64,000 bases of DNA from Phycisphaerae bacterium (GTDB lineage: Bacteria; Planctomycetota; Phycisphaerae; SM23-33): the NCBI GenBank assembly GCA_030745875.1, contig JASLNT010000128.1, positions 1-64,000 on the forward strand, read 5' to 3'. The translations under genes and the position numbers were made by a program. The stretch's first letter is position 1. Each line of letters begins with the position of its first letter. Below are positions 49,701 through 55,158 of the stretch, piece by piece. A model generated the notes under the pieces. It did no database searches and had not been told where the DNA came from. It worked only from the letters and a program-made list of their open reading frames with translations.

Positions 49701-52334
49701 TCCGGTGTGTTCGTCACCGCGGATGAACACGTCGGGCTCCTCACCGCGTTTCTTGGGCGGGAGCATTTCCTGCAGCATCGTGGCGACTTTGTTGGCGTTT
49801 CCGGAGTTGAGTTTCACTATTCTGATCGGGTTGATCTGGGCGGACTTTTCTACGTCTATCGACTTGACCAGCGCCGCAATTGCTTCGTGGTCCTGCGGAC
49901 TGGCGGAGATCACCAGCGCGTTGCTGTCAGTGTTGAACGAGATGGTCACCGGAACGCCCGGGGTGGCGCTGACTTTGGGGGTCGAAGGTGTCGAGTAGGA
50001 TGAGTACCGCGAGGATCTGTACGAAGAGTATGACGAGTAGCTCGATCTGGACGACGAATTCCCGGAGTTGCCGTAAATTCCCTGCAGTGTGGCCGCGAGG
50101 TCTTTGGCGCTGGCGTATTGGAGCTTTATCACCCGTGTTTCGACCTGCCCCTTGGTGAGCTGGTCGAGTTTCTTGATCATCTCGTCGAGCATTTTCCACT
50201 TTGCTTCAGGGGCTCTTATCAGCAGCGTCCCGGTTACGTTGTCGCCCTGGATGAACACGTCGGGCACTTCTCTTTCGGGCGTTGCAGGCAGCATTCTCGT
50301 GAGCATTGAAGCGACCTTGTCGGCGCTGGCGCTCTTGAGGTGTACTATTCTGATCGGATCTACTTCTGCGGCTTTTTCGACGTCAATCGACGCGATCAGC
50401 GCCGATATCGAGTCGAGATCTTCAGCGCTGGCCGAAATCACCAGCGAGTTCGACGATGTGTTGTATGCGATGTTCACCGGGGTGATTCCCGGCGTGTCGT
50501 ATCGCGAGGACTTTGACGACGGATAAAGCGTTTTGAGCGTGGAGGCCAGTTCCTTGGCGGTTGCGTATTTGAGTTTGATCACGCGTGTCGGCGGGACGGC
50601 CGATGAGTCGGCGATCTTAGTGAGCTTCTCGATCGCTTCCTGGACTTTCTTCCAGTGAGCGGGAGGCACTGAGATCATCAGCGAGTTCGAGGAGTTGTCG
50701 GCCTCGACGCGGAAACCGGGGATTCCCGCCTGATGTCCGCTTCTGGCGGCGAAGAGGTTCTCCAGAGCCTTGTCCAGTATTTCGGCGTTTCCGCTTTTGA
50801 GTTGGATGACGTGGATTTCGTACGGCTCGGACTCCGGCGTGCGGTCGAGTTCCTCGATGACTCCGGCGGCGACTTTAACCTCAGTTGGCGAGCCGACAAC
50901 GATAAGTGAATTTGTGCGTCCGTCGGGGCTTACCTGCAGCGTACTTTTCCAGTTGCCTCTGGAGTCGGGTTTTCCCGTCGCCCTGATTACGATCTGTGAG
51001 ATCTGTTCGGCGTTGGCGTTCTTCAGGCGGAAGATTCTCATCCCATCTGTGAGATCCACGCCCTTGTCGAGCTTCTCGATCAGCGCGGAGATTTGTTCGA
51101 TGTCAGCGGCCGTTCCGGAGACGATAATGCGATTTCCAACTTCGTCAGCGACTACTTTGGTGGTGTCTTTCCCACCGGGGGGCGAAGGTACGGGTCTGCG
51201 GCTGCCGTCTTTGGACGTGTAGTATCGCACCGGTGTTCCGGTTAGCTGGGTGAGCATTTTCGCTACGGTGTCGGCTTTGGCGTTTTTCAACTGGAAGACG
51301 CGCACTTCGGTGTCGCCGGCGCCTTCCTTGATGTCGAGCTGTTTGAGCATAGTCTCGGCCATCGCGATCTTGTCGGGCATTCCGACGAGGATAATCGAAT
51401 TGGTTCTCTTGTCGGGATTGACGCTGACAACGTCTTTTGAATCCGCCGGTGTGGGCACCGCGCGCCGGTATCGTTCGGAGTAGACGGTCTTTGAGAATAT
51501 TCCCATGGATCCGAAGAGCTTGCCTACGATTTTGGATGCATCTTCGGCCGATGCGTTCTCCATCACAACGGTGTGTATGCTCTGTTGCGGTTGCTGCTCG
51601 TCTCCGTCCAGGGCGCTGAGCATTTCGTTGACCCGTCGAATGTTGTCGATGTTGTCGGTGATTATGACACCGCGTCCGCGAGGCATTGGCGTGATCGACC
51701 CGTACGCCGAGACCATTCGCACGACGGCCTTGGCGGCTGCGTCGGCCTCCAGAGACTTCAGCGGGAGGAGCACGGTGGCGATCTCTCCACCGCGGAGCTT
51801 CTTGGTGTTGTCCAGCCCGCGGATGATCTTGAGAGGCATCTCCGGGAGTTTCGCCAGCGGCGTGAGCTGCATGAACCGCCCAAACTCCATCAGGCGGAAC
51901 CCGCGCATCGCCAGCATGATGTTCAACGTATCAAGCGCCTCTTCGTACGTGTACGGTTCGGCGTCCATGAACGTAAGCTTGCCTTCGATAGCAACATCGC
52001 CTATCAGTGGCTTGTTGGCCATCTGGGCGAATCGCTTGACGACGTCTGTGTACGGGGTTTCGTGATAATTGAAGCGAACCGTGTTGGTCTCGGGCCTGGG
52101 TATCTTCACCGCAGGGCGAGTGGTGGGCTCCTTTGCAGCCGGTTGTGTCGTCGGCTGGGTCGCGGGCGAAGTTGTCACGACCTTTGTCGCCGGTTTGGTT
52201 GTTGGCGCGGGCGCAGCCTTCGTCGCCGGTTGAGTGGTCGGCGTCTTTTTCGCCTTCGGAGCGGCCGAAAGCAAAGGTTCCGTCGCTACGAGACCAGCGA
52301 CGATGAAAGCGCAAGTTAACTGCAAATATCGCAT
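40743..52334 (-). CDS. gspD: Giant type II secretion secretin (GspD) with about 39 N domains
   Basis: One uninterrupted 3863-codon frame with AGGAG seven bases before its ATG. Order: signal peptide (LTCAFIVAGLVATEPLLSAA), a Thr/Pro/Lys-rich linker (about 30-82), an N0/STN-type domain (VRFNYHETPYTDVVKRFAQM, about 86-160), then from about 183 to 3537 a chain of N1/NolW-type repeats of about 86 residues, pattern V.lk.a.A..va..l...., then D.rtNsliv.......i..li..LD. I count 39. The secretin barrel follows (about 3538-3769), with VLSRPQILTADNQTGEINVG, the VPFITNS gate region and DGHTIVIGGLI. The 94-residue tail could be an S domain. Ordinary GspD has N0 plus three N domains and 600-800 residues. 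Last major gene of the gsp operon. Confidence 0.93.
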   Translation of the reverse strand: MRYLQLTCAFIVAGLVATEPLLSAAPKAKKTPTTQPATKAAPAPTTKPATKVVTTSPATQPTTQPAAKEPTTRPAVKIPRPETNTVRFNYHETPYTDVVKRFAQMANKPLIGDVAIEGKLTFMDAEPYTYEEALDTLNIMLAMRGFRLMEFGRFMQLTPLAKLPEMPLKIIRGLDNTKKLRGGEIATVLLPLKSLEADAAAKAVVRMVSAYGSITPMPRGRGVIITDNIDNIRRVNEMLSALDGDEQQPQQSIHTVVMENASAEDASKIVGKLFGSMGIFSKTVYSERYRRAVPTPADSKDVVSVNPDKRTNSIILVGMPDKIAMAETMLKQLDIKEGAGDTEVRVFQLKNAKADTVAKMLTQLTGTPVRYYTSKDGSRRPVPSPPGGKDTTKVVADEVGNRIIVSGTAADIEQISALIEKLDKGVDLTDGMRIFRLKNANAEQISQIVIRATGKPDSRGNWKSTLQVSPDGRTNSLIVVGSPTEVKVAAGVIEELDRTPESEPYEIHVIQLKSGNAEILDKALENLFAARSGHQAGIPGFRVEADNSSNSLMISVPPAHWKKVQEAIEKLTKIADSSAVPPTRVIKLKYATAKELASTLKTLYPSSKSSRYDTPGITPVNIAYNTSSNSLVISASAEDLDSISALIASIDVEKAAEVDPIRIVHLKSASADKVASMLTRMLPATPEREVPDVFIQGDNVTGTLLIRAPEAKWKMLDEMIKKLDQLTKGQVETRVIKLQYASAKDLAATLQGIYGNSGNSSSRSSYSSYSSYRSSRYSSYSTPSTPKVSATPGVPVTISFNTDSNALVISASPQDHEAIAALVKSIDVEKSAQINPIRIVKLNSGNANKVATMLQEMLPPKKRGEEPDVFIRGDEHTGALMIRAPESKWEMLNKLISTLDESIKEQVRETRLLPVKNISAAEVVTMLQQLYPIEKKNESRRRSYYDYYMPPQPDKPKDPNRVVVSAAPNDKAILVDAPKSTIEEIVQLVTTLDEGTGPEIIETRIYELKNSNATEIAASMTKLFEKQSGSRKTSQIQPRFQADSVANQLLVAATAKQFIEIEKLIKKVAEKALIRSQTKTFILKNAKADDVVPVLQTMLIQQFSTTTPDRSSRWSRRSSRSSTPTASTVRVSAMSKENIVIVQGSAEVLALASELIETFDAKQAGSNIVIEIIKLKNAQAETLAEAINATLAKQAASRRTSRRGSRNTPTTTDDETVTVTPEPNSNSVLIRGPESEVPAVKAMIMQLDMGGTSSALSVKIFPMKNGEATELAKSVGKLFQDMIKQYARGNRNITPPPFSITADERTNSLIVSTTSSHFALVQQILDNLDQAPERSLKIVRYIWLENAIATDVADKLTAMYADRRGADKPVIESDIFANAITIIGKDADIKTMEKVINDLDEAAMDNSIQVQVVPLSGVQAAKMAEVIKRVYGQMSDSKIVITESKDKPTGAAPGPEGKSGEPTTKPAPTTQAADAEIPPIVIAVDTASNSLIISATRTELENVTDLIIRLSDSTTGGEAEFRTYQIKNGDPTVIAKTLSNLFNPPKQAKAPQPRNNRRDPRNAAPAAVIAPPVITVVADTRTSSVIVRAKPMDFEIIEPLVKQLDTDAMVLTEVRVFVLTNTDASEVASNLKELFKLSTSSRISRTPARGNSRSGRSAQQQRAEMIRAAMQAGNAQASPSSQTDVSITANKTTNSVIVSAQPETMKIVETLIEELDQSAALTKVPSIRLYPLKHADVTQTVQTLKTLFSSTSGAAKRTKGSPAVSGSDSPIVITAQETSRTVLVSAAAEKHELIAKTIEQIDNSQASDALSVKVYRIQNVEAAGVAASLTATLTQGTGSSGRGKTPASSSAALRISADRSSNTLVVRASVEDHKKIVLLLKEIDEAPATKYPIQMITVRNADPTKLAEMLMRVFSSQTSSSGGSRGRGSRGSVTPQNVIIEPASGSRMLLVRADEKTFAKIKEMAGQLDATTPQGQSVRTLLTLKHAQASSVAAALAQAFAPQRGVRIEPDDLVTIVAENNSNSIIVTANPKNLQAVQELLTKLDTEESGGRKTEFVLLKNAKATELAVVLSKIAAGSATSTSTVGRRRGSRGSSSTSQQVIVSADAGSNALVMTGPATELGKLMQMAVQLDQAALKTAQQVFVIPLKNGDASAVASVITNMYKQQVSAARRDKRSVEPLAVSADDRANALILATSEVMYAQVSEWVKQVENMKPSRGTLRVITLEHADAEEVDKAIQQIYNNSGGSGKRGAAGTRGREATKSSSGGQVETTVLTTQRAILVNASDEDFKAIEALVKTLEAAAISSKRIVKAFVLKNANSVRTASALTAAFRSRGRQVKPEDEVTVSAIQQTQTVMVAATKEKMKEVEALIEVLDKVEVAGKLQFKLFPLENTTPAKILPALKGLIAQLQKQTGGEAIDISADDRTRSLIVTTRETLFEQIGEIITRLDKPSKFAKTEVLIIPLKKADATRLADVLNEMLRPSGTTLVTPEALALQQQIKILRVRGGLKNQVPELDLTQPIKISADAATPQAQGSNSLLITSTPDNLKAMKVIVEMLDTVPVGEGVLVRIVRLEKADAETVRSILDDIFNTQGKKLAGPAGTSTAGKVVPESASGKALVNGLNVSADLRTNTLVMSGLAESLALAEVLIKDLDRTADKFVTEVKLFKLKNADAARLLPVLRGVFTEPTDDPAVSGVRMYATRLQIAAAKKSTVTTDKPKTRVAFTIQADEATNTLVVAARKDLMVIIAEVINGMDIPGAGSLNTVRIFPLLNADATRLQTVIDDLYSGSNANLIRTEDRPTVTTDTRTNSLIISASSKTFTMLTNLLKTLDTKSAIDLRDIRLVTLKNAEADTLASVLQTMMDARVQRQQSLGAKDAEALRVIVVADARSNSLIIGGSTEGFQIVKDLAEQLDNKSAALSGQIQLFPLKEANAGTLTTTLSNLFNERYQAARTDDIRRQKPVILPDLRTNSLLVAANTDDTKVLKSLLENLDVKLTDPAVKLIVIPMKHNDAGIVGPMIREIFAARLVSMTPQGTTPAPQDRVDVSVDSLTNALVISANKENLTLIDGLLKKVDIEPPMETGIVRMFSIKNADAQRVSTLLSSLITQGLYKPGAIAAGTNSALANREKVAIAVDTRTNVLIVSASKENFAVIEEIIRKIDSDDAVLSGDIRAFPLKKASATNLADTLNNLYRAKLQAEQASGSSGRSLPTSIIPDARTNTLLVTGSRESFKSIADMIKQLDTGASARITEIRVFELKSADADELATILMETLTTKPKSVIDDPNVRQAMLKFVTQDKDGKMVVAKALQEGLLITPDSRNNSLVVSAPVENMPLLANLIKALDNTTPRSAEIKVFPLKNADASRMGEVLTQLFRLQQTGSTDSKSIKYTLKPTTRPADKSGEVSATLGSAEQSALTVTVDTRTNSLLVGGTKQYVELAGTVIKELDASPAQERQTKIYRLRNAQAADIQTALRSFLDQERQTVAQALGTDGLGAAHKLLEQEVAIVAEETTNTLLLSASPRYFKTVSTMIEELDQPLPQVLIKVLLAEVTLTGRSDLGFEWNHSASTRGAVRNVGTNFGVSGAFNTNGGFRFSLAGGDVDLFLHALQTEGRLEVLSRPQILTADNQTGEINVGQRVPFITNSRATENGSVFNTIQYEDVGILLQTTPRINPDGDIKLEISAEISSISDSDSVEISEGVNAIVVNNRSATTTVTVKDGHTIVIGGLITSQDNNTERKVPFLGDLPVLGELFKTTTVVKERRELLIVLTPYVQQGSEDSDTETRKQIKRLDLLKDTRRQGLLEWLSEQRPYKDMLPLPMKKSALTNRTSVQLLPLELLSEMDSAKPTTAPGKQRKVVNFDKELSRD
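41724..51788 (-). repeat. Array of about 39 secretin N-domain coding repeats inside gspD
   Basis: Repeats average 258 bases. Most are strongly diverged, but two adjacent two-domain units (about 50143-50595 and 49640-50142) are close relatives: VIKLKYATAKELASTL versus VIKLQYASAKDLAATL, and PDVFIQGDNVTGTLLIRAPE versus PDVFIRGDEHTGALMIRAPE. Ser/Arg-rich loops interrupt many repeats between their two halves. Confidence 0.85.
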
Positions 52335-52341
52335 ATCACAA

Positions 52342-52362
52342 CTCCTGAGCCCGTCTGGGCTC
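52342..52362 (-). promoter_or_regulatory. Intercistronic hairpin abutting the gspD ribosome site
   Basis: On the transcript, a GAGCCC-AGAC-GGGCTC stem-loop (52347-52362) is followed directly by AGGAG (52342-52346), seven bases before the ATG. No U-run follows, so it is not a terminator. It could affect translation or mark an RNA-processing site between gspM and gspD. Confidence 0.5.
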
Positions 52363-52402
52363 CTAGTTTTTCAAAACACACGCATTGTGGTTTTGTTGAG
52401 CG

Positions 52403-53464
52403 TTACGGTTGGTCTATCCCGCCGCTTGCGATGCGAAGCACCTGCGGCAGGTCCGGGCCTTTGAGGATTCGTTTTGCGTTGACGTATTGGTTACCCTCAA
52501 TCGCCCAGTAATCCGAATCAATTCGGACTATAACTCTTGCTGGTGAAAACAGTTCCGGGTTGTCGGGGTCCGGCAGTGTTCTGTAATCGACCATGACGAT
52601 GTCCCACCCCATGAGCTTCTCGCCTTCTTTGTACTTGTGGACCGCGCCGGTCTCGTCGATCTCGTTGACGACCCAGATTTCCGGTTGCCCCAGGAACGTG
52701 GGAAGTGCGCATATCCTGTACCTGGGCTTTGGTTCGGTTGGGGGAGGTTTCGGCACGTCTCTTGGGATCGGTTTGGGTCTCACCACGACTGTCGGCGGGG
52801 GTTTGGGCGGATCAACGCGTTTGATGTAACGTCGGAAAATGTCCCGCTCGGGAATAACATCGTAGCGTTTCCGCCGATCGGATTTCATGTCGACGGCGAC
52901 TTTCATGTCGGTCGGACGCGTCGAAGTGAACTGCGGACCCTTGCTGGTCGCCAGAGAAAGCGCTATGTAGTCGAATTCGACCTTAAACGGTCCGTCCTTA
53001 TCCCGTGTTGAGATAGACAGATTCTCGATCCGGTGCAGGGCGGGGTCTTCTTCGAGCATGTACAGGAGATTAAGGATATGCTCCATCTTCCCGCTCTTGA
53101 CGACCCGCCACGCGATTTCGCGCAGATCACCGGAGTTTTTCGTATTGCCCTTGGTTACGCCCTTGCCTTCGCTGGTAAGACCGCTGCGGTCCAGCAGGCC
53201 CATCAGGTAACCGAAGGTCGCGTTGCGTACGTCGGTATCGACGCTTCCGTATGTGCGAGCGGCCAGGCCCTTCAGGCGGGTCTTATTACGTTCCACGGTC
53301 TTGCTGGTCAGCGTTAACTTGGCGAGTCGTTTCTTTGCACTGCGGATGCTCTCATGGAGCGACTCGGTCGGCGCGAGGATCAGACTGTTCACAAATGTGT
53401 AAAGCACGATCACGCAGATCATCCCGCCGGTTATGTACGCCAGTATCTTTTCGCGTTTATTCAT
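52403..53464 (-). CDS. GspM/PilO-like protein with GspC/PilP-like C-terminal domain
   Basis: A 353-residue inner-membrane protein. One N-terminal helix (ILAYITGGMICVIVLYTFVN, about 8-27) and a coiled coil (SIRSAKKRLAKLTLTSKTVE) lead into a ferredoxin-like domain as in GspM/PilO (about 80-200; VVKSGKMEHILNLLYMLEED). A Pro-rich hinge follows (PKPPPTVVVRPKPIPRDVPK, about 220-250). The last 100 residues, with PTFLGQPEIWVVNEIDETGA and YKEGEKLMGWDIVMVDYR, resemble the GspC homology region or PilP, which contacts the secretin N0 domain. No separate gspC exists here, so this protein may combine both roles. Start overlaps the upstream gene (ATGA). Confidence 0.7.
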   Translation of the reverse strand: MNKREKILAYITGGMICVIVLYTFVNSLILAPTESLHESIRSAKKRLAKLTLTSKTVERNKTRLKGLAARTYGSVDTDVRNATFGYLMGLLDRSGLTSEGKGVTKGNTKNSGDLREIAWRVVKSGKMEHILNLLYMLEEDPALHRIENLSISTRDKDGPFKVEFDYIALSLATSKGPQFTSTRPTDMKVAVDMKSDRRKRYDVIPERDIFRRYIKRVDPPKPPPTVVVRPKPIPRDVPKPPPTEPKPRYRICALPTFLGQPEIWVVNEIDETGAVHKYKEGEKLMGWDIVMVDYRTLPDPDNPELFSPARVIVRIDSDYWAIEGNQYVNAKRILKGPDLPQVLRIASGGIDQP

Positions 53465-55158
53465 CGCCTGGACCCTCCGTATCTGCTGGATCTGTCGGAT
53501 CCCGTCGGTCTGCGATATCCTCCGGTTCTGGAACCACCCGACGAGGAGCCGTTTCGCAACTGGCGGGCGGAATCGTCATCCGCCGGTCGCGGGGCGTGTT
53601 TGTGTTTGGTCAGGTCCACCTTCATCCCGGGCTTGACCGTGAGGGTGATTTCTTCACTGTGCGTGTAATCGCCCCTGTCGCTGGGTCCCGAACCGGCGGA
53701 CTGCGGGTTGTATCCCACGTCGGCCAGACGGGCCTTGAAATCGTCCAGCACCTGATGTCCTTTAGCGTAGGCTTTGAAAGTTATCGTGCCTTTTCGTTCG
53801 GTTTTGAAACTGGAGCGAAGGTACAGCTCCTCACAACTCGGAGCCAGTTGGCTTATCAGCGCCAAGTGGTCCACCCAGTTGGTGCGCGCTTTCAGCCATG
53901 CTTCGACTGTCTTAACGCGTCGGGCCAGGGCGCTTTGGCCTTTCGTGGCGGTTTTGAGAGCTTCCTCCCGCTTTTTGTATCCGTCCAGAGTCTCTCTCAA
54001 TCCGCTGCGGTGGGCATACACCGCTGTGCCTATGGCGAGGATCAACACAGCCGCCGCCGTCGCTATCAGCGCCGCTCGCACTTTTCTGGCGTCGCGTTTC
54101 ACCGGAGGCTGCTTGGGATTCAGGAAGTCGAACGGAAGGGCCTGACCCTGGTGTGCTATCGCCAGACCGATCGTCGCCGAATACGCCGACGCGTCGCTCC
54201 TTGTGGGCAGGTCCATCGCTCCGGCCGGGGAGAGCGACTCGCACTGGACTCCCAGCTTGCTCTCTACGCGTTTGAGCACTTCGGCTTCGATTCCCGTGCC
54301 CCCTGAGATCAGCACAGCGGTGATATCACCGTGATGTTGTGCGGAACTATAGCTGTGGGCGCTGCGGACTATCTCTCGGACGACCGAGTCGACCGCCTTG
54401 GTCCGCCCTTCGGACTCTTCGGTCAGAATGTCGACCACCGCCGATCTGCAGAACGCCAGCGAATTGCCCTTCAGCACGTTGATTTCGGTTTCGTTGCTTG
54501 TGATGTGAACGGACATCACGGTCTCGTCTTCGGTGCGTCGCACGCAGGCGTCAACGCATTTCATGTTCGCGTACGGTCTCAGGCCCAGCCGCCTTAGTTT
54601 CACGCCGGCCGCTTCGGCTATTTGGCGATAATGTTCGACCACTTCGGTGGCGACGGCTCCGACGAGCACGCCCACGCCGGCGGTTTGGTCCGGTCCGTTG
54701 GCCGATTCGGTAAGATCGAGGTGACTGGTGACGGTGAAATCTATGACGGATTCTTCGGGGTTGAACGGCAGGTCTTTTTCGACCTGGAATCGGACCATGG
54801 AGGCCATTTCGTCCGGTGTGGTTCCCGGGGGCAGGGTCAGCGGTTTGAGAACGGCTTTTCGTCGGGGCACGCTCATCAGCACGCCGCATCGGCTTAGAGA
54901 GGTCTTGGCGTTTTTCGAGAAATCCTTCAGCGTCACACCGAGGAATTTACCGACGGCCTGGGCGTTGTCCAGGTCGAGGTCTTCGGGCATGGCGTTTGAA
55001 TAAAGCGTGTCTATGCGTCTGACCTTGCCCGCGGCGCGTGCGTGAACTATGCGTACGGATCGGCTGTCGAAGTCAATCGCTATGAAATGCTTGGGTACGG
55101 CCGGTTTCAGCCGCTCCTTGAACTTCCTGATTATCGCGTTGTCGGTTAATGATGCCAT
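53461..55158 (-). CDS. GspL-like inner-membrane platform protein (PilM-PilN fusion)
   Basis: 565 residues. The cytoplasmic half (about 20-330) is an actin-like PilM/GspL ATPase-fold domain: FIAIDFDSRSVRIVHARAAG, VPRRKAVLKPLTLPPG, MVRFQVEKDLPFNPEESVID and VLISGGTGIEAEVLKRVESK. A membrane helix (ALIATAAAVLILAIGTAVYA, about 352-371) and a periplasmic PilN-like ferredoxin domain (to about 500) follow, so PilM and PilN parts are joined as in GspL. The C-terminus is a Ser/Arg/Gly/Tyr-rich tail (SSRYGGSRR). It recruits GspE to the membrane in the type II machine. Overlaps gspK at TAATG and the GspM-like gene at ATGA. Confidence 0.8.
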   Translation of the reverse strand: MASLTDNAIIRKFKERLKPAVPKHFIAIDFDSRSVRIVHARAAGKVRRIDTLYSNAMPEDLDLDNAQAVGKFLGVTLKDFSKNAKTSLSRCGVLMSVPRRKAVLKPLTLPPGTTPDEMASMVRFQVEKDLPFNPEESVIDFTVTSHLDLTESANGPDQTAGVGVLVGAVATEVVEHYRQIAEAAGVKLRRLGLRPYANMKCVDACVRRTEDETVMSVHITSNETEINVLKGNSLAFCRSAVVDILTEESEGRTKAVDSVVREIVRSAHSYSSAQHHGDITAVLISGGTGIEAEVLKRVESKLGVQCESLSPAGAMDLPTRSDASAYSATIGLAIAHQGQALPFDFLNPKQPPVKRDARKVRAALIATAAAVLILAIGTAVYAHRSGLRETLDGYKKREEALKTATKGQSALARRVKTVEAWLKARTNWVDHLALISQLAPSCEELYLRSSFKTERKGTITFKAYAKGHQVLDDFKARLADVGYNPQSAGSGPSDRGDYTHSEEITLTVKPGMKVDLTKHKHAPRPADDDSARQLRNGSSSGGSRTGGYRRPTGSDRSSRYGGSRR

